In this document: positions 36,640-45,367 of the stretch, piece by piece
Layout: every line of letters begins with the position of its first letter
Numbering within the stretch: position 1 is the first letter of the stretch
Origin: CAZHHH01 sp052400685
Lineage (GTDB): Bacteria > Bacteroidota > Bacteroidia > Bacteroidales > Marinilabiliaceae
Direction: 5' to 3' (one strand)
Assembly (NCBI GenBank): GCA_052400685.1
Contig: JBQTGJ010000022.1
Length of the DNA stretch: 60,518 nt
Made by a program: the position numbers and the translations under genes
The notes under the pieces: generated by a model
Databases searched by the model: none
The model's input: the letters and a program-made list of their open reading frames with translations, nothing else
Told to the model about the DNA's origin: nothing

Positions 36640-38169
36640 ATGAAATATATAAATATGATCAAGTTTATGACCGTAGTCATGGTATTATTCATGGCAACAG
36701 CCTGCTCACTCGACGAAGATCCTGTTTCTGAATTTTCAGAAGTCATACTGGGATCCTCCGGCGACTCGGGCGATCGCATTAAATACAAAACCCGCGCTGA
36801 AATAAGCTCTGCTTATGAAAGTCTGTACACTACGCTTAAAGACCGACAGGAACACTGGTATCTCGACTATTTATTACTGACCGAGACACATGCTGATAAT
36901 GCCTATGCCGGCACGACAGGTTCTGAAGTTATCCCTGTTGAAAACAATTCCATCGATGGCGGCAACAGTGTGATTACACGCGACTGGGATCGTTATCTGG
37001 ATGATATTGCCGGGGCGAATGCCATCATCTGTAATATTGACTCGGTGCCCGACGCCTCATTTTCACAAACCGAACGCCAACAATGGAAAGCCGAAGCCAA
37101 GATATTCAGAGCCATGATGATGTTCGACATGGTTCGCTTTTGGGGAAATATTCCTGTCATCACCGAAGAAGCAGGCGACATCACAGCAGATAACATCGAA
37201 ACGGTTTACCCCCTGTACTTTCCTACACAAAAAAGTCCTGAGGAAGCCTATGCCCAGATCATTGCCGATCTCACCACGGCCATTCCGTATGCTCCCGCGA
37301 ACAACGCTTCCGACAAAACCCGACTGAGCAAGTCAGTCGCACGCGCCTTGCTAGCCAAAGTGTATGCCGAAAAAACGGTGCAGGACTACAGCAAGGTCAT
37401 TGCATACTGCGATTCGGTGATTAAAGATGGTTTTACGCTGGTAGATGATTACTCTGATCTCTTTGGCATGAATGACGAAGGAACAGACGCCAAAGTACGC
37501 AACAGCTCTGAATCCATTCTCGAAATTCAATACTTTTCGGGCGGTGGTAATTGGGTTACATGGATGTTTGGCCGCGATTTGCTCAACTATGATTCCAATT
37601 TCACCTGGGCAAAATGGGTGACGCCTTCACGCGATCTGATTTCGGCTTTCGATGCCCAAGGCGACACACAGCGAAAAAACGAATCTATTGTGTTTTATGC
37701 CACCAGCTGGAGTAACTATTACCCGTCAGACAGCTACGCTTTTATGTACAAATGCAGATCAGCCAACAGCAGCATAATAAAACTGCGTTTAGCAGACATA
37801 TTGCTTCTTAAAGCAGAAGCTCTGGCATGGCAAGGTGGCGCAACCAATCTGGACGAGGCTGCTGGCATTGTAAACCAAATACGCAATAGAGCTGGTCTGG
37901 AAGCGCTGTCCGAAAACGTAAAAACGTCGCAGGAAGCCATGATTGACGCGGTGTTGAATGAGCGACGCCTGGAGTTGGCTTTTGAAGGCCAACGCTGGTT
38001 CGACCTTATCCGAAACAATAAGTTGCAGGAAGTCATGAATACACTGAATAATCGCGACAGTGGCAGATTAACGCAATTACGATCATTCAGTGAGACATCG
38101 GAACTGCTGCCAATTCCACAAACGGTTCTCGACAATAATTCCAATCTGGTACAAAACCCGGGTTACTAA
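36640..38169 (+). CDS. SusD/RagB-family surface glycan-binding lipoprotein
   Basis: This 509-aa lipoprotein caps the SusC barrel and captures glycans. The lipobox is FMATAC (Cys22). SusD features include AISSAYESLYTTL-like helical repeats, KAEAKIFRAMMMFDMVRFWG, PEEAYAQIIADL, LSKSVARALLAKVYAEKT, LADILLLKAEAL and the terminal ERRLELAFEGQRWFDLIR block followed by LPIPQTVLDNN. Length is standard for the family. It is 12 bp downstream of susC, and two strong hairpins separate it from the following GH30 gene. Confidence 0.96.
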   Translation: MKYINMIKFMTVVMVLFMATACSLDEDPVSEFSEVILGSSGDSGDRIKYKTRAEISSAYESLYTTLKDRQEHWYLDYLLLTETHADNAYAGTTGSEVIPVENNSIDGGNSVITRDWDRYLDDIAGANAIICNIDSVPDASFSQTERQQWKAEAKIFRAMMMFDMVRFWGNIPVITEEAGDITADNIETVYPLYFPTQKSPEEAYAQIIADLTTAIPYAPANNASDKTRLSKSVARALLAKVYAEKTVQDYSKVIAYCDSVIKDGFTLVDDYSDLFGMNDEGTDAKVRNSSESILEIQYFSGGGNWVTWMFGRDLLNYDSNFTWAKWVTPSRDLISAFDAQGDTQRKNESIVFYATSWSNYYPSDSYAFMYKCRSANSSIIKLRLADILLLKAEALAWQGGATNLDEAAGIVNQIRNRAGLEALSENVKTSQEAMIDAVLNERRLELAFEGQRWFDLIRNNKLQEVMNTLNNRDSGRLTQLRSFSETSELLPIPQTVLDNNSNLVQNPGY

Positions 38170-38213
38170 AATTCATAAAAAACAAGTAAACGGCGTCATT
38201 TTGGCCCGGCAAA

Positions 38214-38238
38214 CAACTAATAAATCCATTATTAGTTG
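38214..38238 (+). other. Hairpin 1 between susD and GH30
   Basis: CAACTAATAA, loop ATCCA, TTATTAGTTG: a perfect 10-bp stem with a 5-nt loop. It has no U-tract, so it may mark mRNA processing or stabilise the susCD transcript. Confidence 0.55.
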
Positions 38239-38273
38239 AGATAGAAAAATTAACCAGTTATTAGCGGGACAAG

Positions 38274-38307
38274 GGCGTTCCGGAAAGCATTCGCGAACCG
38301 GAACGCC
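38274..38307 (+). other. Hairpin 2 between susD and GH30
   Basis: GGCGTTCCGG and CCGGAACGCC form a perfect 10-bp GC-rich stem with a 14-nt loop, 25 nt before the GH30 ATG. No T-run follows. It could lower expression of downstream genes relative to susCD. Confidence 0.55.
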
Positions 38308-38332
38308 ACACCCCAAAAAACATAAAAATTCA

Positions 38333-39820
38333 ATGAAATTAAAAAACATATACTGGCTACTGGCCTTCAACTTTTTCATCACTGCCTGCGGAACATCAGC
38401 CTGCGACTCCAGTGAAAAAGATTCCACTGATCCGGGTATCAATGATGAAGATACCGACGTATCTGTACTGGTAACAACCAACAACCGATCGTTGGATTTG
38501 GCCGTTTATGGCACCGCATTCAGCACCACCTCTAACATGTCGCCATACACCATCACGCTTCAACCAAAAACATCATACCAGCAAATGGATGGTTTTGGCG
38601 CTGCCCTCACCGGCTCTTCATGCTACAATCTGATGCAAATGAGTGCCGCCGATCGCACCAGTTTCCTGACTCAAACTTTTTCGAACGACAAAGGGTATGG
38701 ATTTAGCTACGTAAGGATTTCTATCGGTTGTTCTGATTTTTCGCTAAGTGAATACACTTGTTGCGATGAACCCGGCATCGAAAATTTTGCATTACAAAAT
38801 GAAGAGATAAATTATATTATTCCTGTATTAAAAGAAGTTCTGGAGATCAATCCCGACCTCAAAATACTGGGATCGCCATGGACCTCTCCGCGCTGGATGA
38901 AAGTGAATAATCTGAATGACCTTCAGGCACTCAATTCATGGACCAGCGGACAGCTAAACCCGGCTTATTATTCAGATTACGCCCTTTATTTTGTAAAATG
39001 GATACAAGCATTCGCCGGGCATGGCATTCATATAGACGCGGTCACACCACAAAATGAACCTCTCAACCGCGGCAATTCCGCTTCTCTCTTTATGGGATGG
39101 GATGAACAACGCGATTTTATCAAAGTACTGGGTGCTGCCATTCACCAGGCCGGCCTCGACACTAGGATATACGCCTTCGACCACAACTACAATTACGATA
39201 ACATGGCCGATCAAAATGATTACCCTGTTAAAATTTACAACGATGCCGATGCCGCGCAATACCTGGCCGGAGCCGCCTATCATAACTATGGAGGCGACAA
39301 AAGCGAATTACTTGACATTCACGAAAAAGCCCCCGATAAAGCATTGATTTTCACAGAAACATCAATTGGGACATGGAATAACGGGCATGACCTTTCGCAA
39401 CGATTGATGGACGACATGGCCGAAGTTGCGCTTGGCTCCATTAACAATTGGTGTGAAGCCGTAATTGTTTGGAATCTTATGCTCGACTCCAATCGTGGGC
39501 CAAACCGTGATGGCGGCTGTCAGACCTGCTACGGTGCCGTTGATATCAGCTCTTCCAACTATAAAAGCATCACCCGAAACTCTCATTATTACATCATAGC
39601 ACATCTTTCAGCAGTGATAAAACCCGGTGCCGTTAGAATTGGCACCACAGGGTATACGGTTCAGGGATTAACCTACTCAGCCTTTAAAAACACCGACGGG
39701 ACTTATGCTTTTGTAGTACTCAACAATCAGGATACAACCCAATCTTTAACCTTAAACGACGGTATTAATCATTTTTCATACGAAATTCCCGCCAAAGCGG
39801 TGGCTTCATTCAGATGGTAA
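38333..39820 (+). CDS. GH30 family (subfamily 3-like) beta-1,6-glucanase-type lipoprotein
   Basis: This 495-aa surface or periplasmic enzyme has the lipobox FITAC (Cys19). The GH30 catalytic domain starts at about 72 with YTITLQPKTSYQQMDGFGAA, followed by LTGSSCYNL and SYVRISIGCSDFSLSEYTC. Next are GSPWTSPRWMK, acid/base E242 in VTPQNEPLNRGN and nucleophile E342 in IFTETSIG, then NWCEAVIVWNLMLD and the beta side domain. This is the glucosylceramidase-like half of GH30, which includes endo-beta-1,6-glucanases (GH30_3). It is distinct from the xylanase-like GH30 at 22628. Its place between susD and a SusE-like lipoprotein/GH3 gene matches the beta-1,6-glucan PUL of B. thetaiotaomicron as I remember it. 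Confidence 0.88.
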   Translation: MKLKNIYWLLAFNFFITACGTSACDSSEKDSTDPGINDEDTDVSVLVTTNNRSLDLAVYGTAFSTTSNMSPYTITLQPKTSYQQMDGFGAALTGSSCYNLMQMSAADRTSFLTQTFSNDKGYGFSYVRISIGCSDFSLSEYTCCDEPGIENFALQNEEINYIIPVLKEVLEINPDLKILGSPWTSPRWMKVNNLNDLQALNSWTSGQLNPAYYSDYALYFVKWIQAFAGHGIHIDAVTPQNEPLNRGNSASLFMGWDEQRDFIKVLGAAIHQAGLDTRIYAFDHNYNYDNMADQNDYPVKIYNDADAAQYLAGAAYHNYGGDKSELLDIHEKAPDKALIFTETSIGTWNNGHDLSQRLMDDMAEVALGSINNWCEAVIVWNLMLDSNRGPNRDGGCQTCYGAVDISSSNYKSITRNSHYYIIAHLSAVIKPGAVRIGTTGYTVQGLTYSAFKNTDGTYAFVVLNNQDTTQSLTLNDGINHFSYEIPAKAVASFRW

Positions 39821-39952
39821 GAAAATAAGTTTTAAAAACAACAAATCATTTTGTCAATGAAGCAACCACATAGTAGAATTCGCAGCCGGGTGCGACTATT
39901 ATAATGCAAAGTTTCATCCGGTAACGAACAATACAAATAATATCTGATGAAA

Positions 39953-40020
39953 CGTCCATAATAAAAGAAGTCTCACACACAACGATGATTTTCTTACCGA
40001 AATTCCATCCGGCAATTAAA
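39953..40020 (+). promoter_or_regulatory. Recurrent leader element, copy C (upstream of the SusE-like gene)
   Basis: This is the most divergent copy: CGTCCATAATAAAAGAAGTC, TCACACACAACGATGATT, CCGAAATTCCATCCGGCAAT. It ends 17 nt before the ATG. Directly upstream, GTTTCATC at 39911 and GATGAAAC at 39946-39953 can pair, and GTTTCATCCGG also reappears as ATTCCATCCGG at the element's end. Confidence 0.5.
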
Positions 40021-40037
40021 AATTAAAATACAAACAC

Positions 40038-41363
40038 ATGAAAAAACAGATCTTTTTATTCATAGCAATTTTATCGCTAACGCTTTTTTCAGCATGTAGC
40101 GACGAGGACGAAACAACCGGTCAACCCCAACTTACGGTAAGCGGCATTCCCGACAATGCTTTTTTTGGCGATAGCATTGCCTTTTCGGCATCTGTCATGG
40201 ACGAAGAAGGCATTCCGCTATCAACCCTTAAAGCACGTCTCTATTTTGGCGAAGAAATGGTTTCGGAAACGGTTATCCGAACCAAAAATGAAGGCGAATA
40301 TGCAGGCAAAATTTTCGTGCCTTTCATGAAGAATATACCCGATGGAACCGCATCGCTTAAATTCGTGATTCAAAACATCAAATTCGCAACAAAAGAGCAG
40401 GTCTTTGATTTACCACTGCAACGGCCCAATTTCGCCTATCTGCAACTGGTCTCAGAAGACCAGGAATACCAGATGGAGAAAATTGGAGATTATACGTATG
40501 GTGTAACAGCCGAATTTCCTCAAAAAATAAAAGCCGTTATTAAGGCCCCGGCCTTTGGAGAGCGTGGTAATGATATCGTTTTTGGATGGTCGGAAGGCAT
40601 CATAACCCAATCAAGCGAAACAACAATACCATTCTCAAATTCCGTGGCAGGAAACTATACCATTAGCTTCAACACGTTGAATTACGAGGCAGCGCCATTC
40701 ATCACCCTAAAATTTGCGGGGACAGAAATGGCTATGATAGACGATAATAATTATAAAATTGAGCAAGAGCTGACCCAAGGCCAAATCATAAATATTGAAG
40801 GATTTGGCGACACCGAAAATTGGTGGATTGATACCGATTATTTACAGAAAAACGAAGATGGTACTTTCACCTTTTTACCGATATCTGGCAAGTACAGAGT
40901 TACTGCCAATTTTGAGTATCAATATTTTATTTTTGAAGTAATGAGTGGTGATGACACTGCAACATTACAAGACGATGGAACAGGTGCACTCTGGATTATT
41001 GGCGAAAACATAGGCAAACCATCGCTGGATAACACCACCGGCTGGGATACAAATAAAGCACTTTGTTTGGCTCCCATAGCTGAAAAAGTGTATCAGATAA
41101 CCGTTGTTGGCGGTGAAACAATTGACCTAACAAGCATCAACTTCAAATTCTTTCATCAAAAAAACTGGGGCGGAGAATATACCAATGCCGAATTAACCAC
41201 CGAAAGCGATCTCGTATTTATTGGCGATGGCACCAACGGCCGCGACTCTGGAAATCTAGGCATCGTCGATGGAAAAACATTCGAATCGAATAAAACCTAC
41301 GTCTTTACCGTAGATATCTCGGCAGGAAAAACCAATGCCGTGCTAACAGTGACGGCCTTATAA
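40038..41363 (+). CDS. Surface glycan-binding-like lipoprotein (SusE position; DUF5125/DUF5121-like)
   Basis: This 441-aa lipoprotein has the lipobox LFSAC (Cys20) followed by an acidic SDEDE, a lipoprotein export signal for surface display in Bacteroidota. It consists of beta-sandwich domains: about 30-130 (LTVSGIPDNAFFGDSIAFSA), about 130-310, and a C-terminal domain from about 320 (ALWIIGENIGKPSLDN; NFKFFHQKNWGGEY; KTYVFTVDISAGKTNAVL). The last resembles SusE/SusF-type starch-binding domains. The order suits the SGBP of a beta-1,6-glucan PUL. The DUF labels come from memory and are uncertain. It has leader copy C and is followed by a terminator. Confidence 0.7.
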   Translation: MKKQIFLFIAILSLTLFSACSDEDETTGQPQLTVSGIPDNAFFGDSIAFSASVMDEEGIPLSTLKARLYFGEEMVSETVIRTKNEGEYAGKIFVPFMKNIPDGTASLKFVIQNIKFATKEQVFDLPLQRPNFAYLQLVSEDQEYQMEKIGDYTYGVTAEFPQKIKAVIKAPAFGERGNDIVFGWSEGIITQSSETTIPFSNSVAGNYTISFNTLNYEAAPFITLKFAGTEMAMIDDNNYKIEQELTQGQIINIEGFGDTENWWIDTDYLQKNEDGTFTFLPISGKYRVTANFEYQYFIFEVMSGDDTATLQDDGTGALWIIGENIGKPSLDNTTGWDTNKALCLAPIAEKVYQITVVGGETIDLTSINFKFFHQKNWGGEYTNAELTTESDLVFIGDGTNGRDSGNLGIVDGKTFESNKTYVFTVDISAGKTNAVLTVTAL

Positions 41364-41377
41364 CAAATACAAATATC

Positions 41378-41418
41378 AAAAAGCCGGCGTGTATCAAATA
41401 ATATACGTCGGCTTTTTA
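41378..41418 (+). terminator. Rho-independent terminator after the SusE-like gene
   Basis: AAAAAGCCGGCGTGTAT pairs with ATATACGTCGGCTTTTT, with two G-U wobbles and a T-run. It lies 15 bp after the stop and separates the gene from GH3. Confidence 0.75.
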
Positions 41419-41555
41419 ATTGATTAAACAGGTATAACCAGAAACAGATGCCTGAGATTTTTATCGCGGCTAACAATTTCATTTTTAAAATAATGGTAAT
41501 ACCTTTAAACAAAATGAAATCATTGAGAAGTATAACCAAATAAAAACAACCTAAA

Positions 41556-43772
41556 ATGAAGCGATTAATTAGTGCCATTGGTTTAAGTTGTTTATGCGCA
41601 ATGACCTCGTTATGGGCGCAGCCAAAACCAGCCTATCTTGACGACACAAAGCCCATTGAACAGCGGGTCAGCGATGCCCTGTCGCGCATGACACTCGAAG
41701 AAAAAGTGGCGATGATACATGCACAGTCCAAGTTTAGCTCGCCCGGCGTCCCACGACTGGGCATTCCCGAGGTGTGGATGACCGATGGCCCCCACGGCAT
41801 CCGGCCCGAAGTACTATGGGATGAATGGTCACAGGCTGGATGGACCAACGATTCATGTACGGCATTTCCGGCACTCACCTGCCTGGCAGCAACATGGAAC
41901 AAAGAGATGTCGTTGGCCTATGGAACAGCCATTGGCGAAGAAGCCCGATACCGAAAGAAATCGGTGCTATTAGGCCCCGGTGTAAACATTTATCGCACCC
42001 CGCTCAACGGCCGTAACTTCGAATACATGGGCGAAGACCCGTTTTTATCGGCTCAAATGGTCGTTCCATACATCAAAGGCGTTCAGTCTAATGGCGTGGC
42101 TGCCTGCGTAAAACATTATGCCCTCAACAACCAGGAAACAGAACGAGGATCCATCAATGTACTCGTTGACGAGCGTGCCCTGCGCGAAATCTATCTACCT
42201 GCCTTTAAAGCCGCTGTTCAGGAAGGGGATGCATGGGCTATCATGGGAGCTTACAACCAGTTTAGAGGCGAACATTGTTGTCACAACAATTACCTTCTCA
42301 ACAAAATTCTTCGTGAAGAATGGGGTTTCGATGGTGTTGTCATCTCAGACTGGGGCGGCGTACACGACACCAAACAAGCCATTTTTAATGGCCTGGATAT
42401 GGAATTCGGATCCTGGACCGATGGTCTGAACTGGAGCAGTACCAATTCATACGATCGTTACTACCTGGCCAAACCTTATCTTGACATGATCAAGTCGGGC
42501 GAAGTGGGCACCACCGAACTGAACCAAAAAGTAAGTAATATACTTCGTTTGATTTTCAGAACCGAAATGAACCGCAACCGGCCCTTTGGCGCATTTACAT
42601 CTGAAGCGCACAGTAAGGCAGCCCTCGAAATTGCACAGGAAGGTATCGTTCTGCTGAAAAACGACAACCACGTGTTGCCCATCGATCTGAAAAATGCTAA
42701 AAAGATAGCCGTCATTGGCGAAAACGCCATTAAAATGATGACCGTTGGCGGCGGCAGTTCATCACTAAAATCTAAATACGAAATATCACCGCTTCAGGGT
42801 CTCAAACAGCGCCTGCAACCGAACGTTGAAGTGATTTACGCCCGTGGTTACGTAGGTGATGTTGGCGATAGTTATAACAATGTTTCAACCGGGCAGAATC
42901 TGAAGGACGACCGAACGCCTGACGAATTAATGCAGGAGGCCGTCAATATTGCCAGGGAAGCCGATTATGTGCTCTTTTTTGGAGGTCTCAACAAAAGCAA
43001 AAATCAGGACGCCGAAGGCGACGACCGCAAAAACATGAATCTGCCCTATAATCAGGATGCACTCATCGCAAAACTTGCCGCCGTCAATTCAAACATGGTA
43101 TTTATTAATATTTCAGGTAATGCGGTTTCAATGCCCTGGATAAATGAAGTACCGGCAGTTGTTCAGGGCTGGTACCTCGGCTCAGAAACAGGTCATGCCA
43201 TGGCGGCCATATTGGTTGGTGACGTTAACCCATCCGGAAAACTGCCTTTTTCATTTCCCGTTAAGCTAAGTGATAACTCAGCCCATTCGGCCGGTGAATA
43301 TCCGGGTAAAAATGGCGTTGTGAAATATAACGAAGGCCTATTTGTTGGTTACCGGTGGCTCGATAAACAAAAGATTAAACCACTATTCAGTTTTGGACAT
43401 GGGTTAAGCTACACCACTTTTGAATATGGAAAGCTGACCTTAAACCAGAAATCGATGTCAAAAAAAGGAACAATAACCTGTGCCATCCGCATTAAGAACA
43501 CAGGCTCAAGAGCGGGTAGCGAAGTGGTTCAATTATATCTCACCGATAAAAAATCATCACTACCTCGTCCCGTGAAAGAATTAAAAGGCTTTCGTAAAGT
43601 AAACCTGAAGCCTGGCGAATCAACCACCGTTGAATTTGTCATTGACAACGCACTGTTGCAGTTTTATGACGACACCCTAAACAAATGGACGTCGGAACCC
43701 GGCAAATTTGAAGCTTTAATAGGGGCTTCATCAACCGATATAAAAGCCAAAGAAACATTTGTGTTGCAATAA
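41556..43772 (+). CDS. GH3 family beta-glucosidase, exported
   Basis: This 738-aa exo-beta-glucosidase finishes oligosaccharide breakdown. The signal peptide ends at about residue 21 (CAMTSLWAQ). The N-terminal (alpha/beta)8 domain has MTDGPHGIRPE, KHYALNNQETERG and the nucleophile D265 in VVISDWGG. The second domain begins with GIVLLKNDNHVLPI (about 370), where the acid/base Glu is expected (QDAEGDDRKN region). A fibronectin-III-like C-terminal domain follows (SRAGSEVVQLYL). No internal break is visible. It is the last gene of the PUL, behind a terminator-like hairpin, so it may have a separate promoter. Confidence 0.93.
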   Translation: MKRLISAIGLSCLCAMTSLWAQPKPAYLDDTKPIEQRVSDALSRMTLEEKVAMIHAQSKFSSPGVPRLGIPEVWMTDGPHGIRPEVLWDEWSQAGWTNDSCTAFPALTCLAATWNKEMSLAYGTAIGEEARYRKKSVLLGPGVNIYRTPLNGRNFEYMGEDPFLSAQMVVPYIKGVQSNGVAACVKHYALNNQETERGSINVLVDERALREIYLPAFKAAVQEGDAWAIMGAYNQFRGEHCCHNNYLLNKILREEWGFDGVVISDWGGVHDTKQAIFNGLDMEFGSWTDGLNWSSTNSYDRYYLAKPYLDMIKSGEVGTTELNQKVSNILRLIFRTEMNRNRPFGAFTSEAHSKAALEIAQEGIVLLKNDNHVLPIDLKNAKKIAVIGENAIKMMTVGGGSSSLKSKYEISPLQGLKQRLQPNVEVIYARGYVGDVGDSYNNVSTGQNLKDDRTPDELMQEAVNIAREADYVLFFGGLNKSKNQDAEGDDRKNMNLPYNQDALIAKLAAVNSNMVFINISGNAVSMPWINEVPAVVQGWYLGSETGHAMAAILVGDVNPSGKLPFSFPVKLSDNSAHSAGEYPGKNGVVKYNEGLFVGYRWLDKQKIKPLFSFGHGLSYTTFEYGKLTLNQKSMSKKGTITCAIRIKNTGSRAGSEVVQLYLTDKKSSLPRPVKELKGFRKVNLKPGESTTVEFVIDNALLQFYDDTLNKWTSEPGKFEALIGASSTDIKAKETFVLQ

Positions 43773-43778
43773 AATTGA

Positions 43779-43804
43779 TCACTTAGTCTATGGACAGACT
43801 AAAA
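43779..43804. repeat. Right-end remnant of a family 1 MITE-like element
   Basis: ACTTAGTCTATGGACAGACT matches the right end of family 1 copies, starting a few bases after the GH3 stop. Only the end is left. Confidence 0.4.
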
Positions 43805-43823
43805 AACCAAACATTACTTTACC

Positions 43824-43855
43824 ATCCCCTTGCATTGTTGGTGCAGGGGGATTTT
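43824..43855 (+). terminator. Rho-independent terminator after GH3
   Basis: ATCCCCTTGCA and TGCAGGGGGAT pair (one G-U) around a 7-nt loop and are followed by TTT. It closes the PUL transcript. Confidence 0.7.
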
Positions 43856-43985
43856 ACATTTTCAATATTCTTCAGGCATATACTTGCGCAAAAAACGATA
43901 TCTCAACAATCATTATTGCAAATATCATAAACCACAAGGTGTCGTAGGTTACTGTCTATAGATTTCAGAGGTTACTACCTCAGAG

Positions 43986-44330
43986 TGTCCGATACCATTT
44001 AATCAGGGTGTCCGATACCATTGACTCGGGATGTCCGATACCATTGACTCGGGATGTCCGATACCATTTAATCAGGGTGTCCGATACCATTTAATCGGGA
44101 TGTCCGATACCATTTAATCGGGATGTCCGATACCATTTAATCGGGATGTCCGATCCCATTTACTCGGGGTGTCCGATACCATTGACTCAGGGTGTCGGAT
44201 CCCATTTACTCGGGGTGTCCGATACCATTGACTCAGGGTGTCCGATACCATTGACTCAGGGTGTCCGATACCATTGACTCAGGGTGTCCGATACCATTGA
44301 CTCGGGGTGTCCGATACCATTGACTCGGGA
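43986..44330. repeat. Tandem array: fifteen 23-bp units
   Basis: Fifteen uninterrupted units, each exactly 23 bp, cover 345 bp. All begin TGTCCGATACCATT (units 8 and 10 read ATCCCATT, and unit 10 has TGTCGG). Each continues with TAATC, TACTC or GACTC, then a variable AGGG, GGGA or GGGG. Variants run in blocks: units 5-7 are identical, 11-13 are identical, and pair 8-9 resembles pair 10-11. This implies growth by local duplication. The unit length is not a multiple of three, so it is not coding. Inside a unit CCGA(T) can pair with (A)TCGG to form a short stem in many copies. Confidence 0.9.
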
Positions 44331-44805
44331 TGCATGAGACTGCAATCTCAAGGACGAACTAAAAGCGCGGCTAAATTCAGTCCAATGGCAACGCCTTGGG
44401 AAAACGGGTATCGACAGGATCAGCACCCTTTAAGGGCAGGTCTGTCTATTTCCCCTTATGCCTAACCTAACCTCAAATTTCACCCCCCTAACCCCACTCG
44501 GCAAATGGCAGGGTTAAAAATGAGCGCGTAGTGTAGCAACAAATAATTCGATGAATAGGGGGATGTTGGCGGGCATTTTGGGGTTCTCGCCCCCCTCGGT
44601 CCCCCCTTGAGGGGGGAAGCAGCAAGCACTTCCTGGTTTTTGTGTTTTTCTAAGATATTGGTTGCTTCGTAAATCGGTGATTGCTTAGCCGGGCGCGTTG
44701 GGAAAGGGGGTTAGGGGGCCAAGGGGCTTTTACGCGCATATGTGGCAATTTTTATTATTTGTATGTTGCATGTGGCATTCAGTGCGTAAAACCGAAAAGA
44801 CAATA
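44331..44805. other. GC-rich non-coding region with palindromes and possible G-quadruplex
   Basis: CCCCCCTAACCCC at 44483-44495 is mirrored by GGGGTTAGGGGG at 44707-44718. Between them, TCCCCCC TTGA GGGGGGA forms a hairpin at 44600-44617. GGG-AAA-GGGGG-TTA-GGGGG-CCAA-GGGG at 44700-44726 meets the four-tract G-quadruplex pattern on the plus strand. No open frame of interest was found. Confidence 0.5.
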
Positions 44806-45078
44806 GCCCTGAAAGGGCGACAAGCAATAGCATGGGGCAACGCCCTATGATTATGATCAACAATGGCAAATTGCCCTGAAAGGGCTAAAGCCAAACCGTT
44901 TCAAGAAGGATAACATCTAATATTAAAACTAAATCATCGGGTAGACAACCACACTAAAATCTGTTTTCCTTGGGAATATCATATCAGTTGCGAGGTAAAA
45001 CATCCATATATTTATTTTTGGCTCTGGCCCTTTCAGGGCGATGAAACTCCTGCATATCTGAATACAGGGCGATGCCCT
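44806..45078. repeat. REP-like palindromes in inverted arrangement
   Basis: GCCCTGAAAGGGC occurs at 44806-44818 and 44873-44885. Its complement GCCCTTTCAGGGC is at 45027-45039, and AGGGCGATGCCCT is at 45066-45078. A further GGGCAACGCCC sits near 44835. The two halves face each other. Similar GCCCTGAAAGGGC palindromes are widespread between genes in Bacteroidota and are often linked to REP-associated transposases. No transposase gene is present here. Confidence 0.55.
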
Positions 45079-45305
45079 TTGCCAATGCTACAAGACTTTC
45101 AGCCTTGATCAATATCATTTTGTCAAAATCTGCAATGCCTAATTTATCCTATCCTATGTGTAAATGACCATTTTGAAAGCAAACAAAAAAAGACGTTTTC
45201 CTGCTGACACAAATTAATGTCAGCAAAAAAACGCCCAATTTGTACCTCTCCATAAAATCCTATAAAAGAAGGTATGCGCAGCTCAAAAAATGCGAATCTA
45301 CTAAT

Positions 45306-45360
45306 ATAAATGAACATTTTGAAAGCAAGCGTAACGCAGAAGGCGGACTTTACAGATGTA
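45306..45360 (-). repeat. Partial family 1 repeat, inverted
   Basis: The minus strand reads TAAAGTCCGCCTTCTGCGTT, ACGCTTGCTTTCAAAATG, matching the left third of family 1 elements. It ends 8 bp from the stop of the TonB receptor. Confidence 0.5.
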
Positions 45361-45367
45361 ATTCCGG

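Noticed and set aside
43759..43947. 62-codon frame crossing the GH3 end
   Set aside because: Covers the terminator hairpin and a repeat remnant.
43986..44330. Array considered as CRISPR
   Set aside because: Units are contiguous 23-bp repeats without unique spacers, and no cas genes are nearby.
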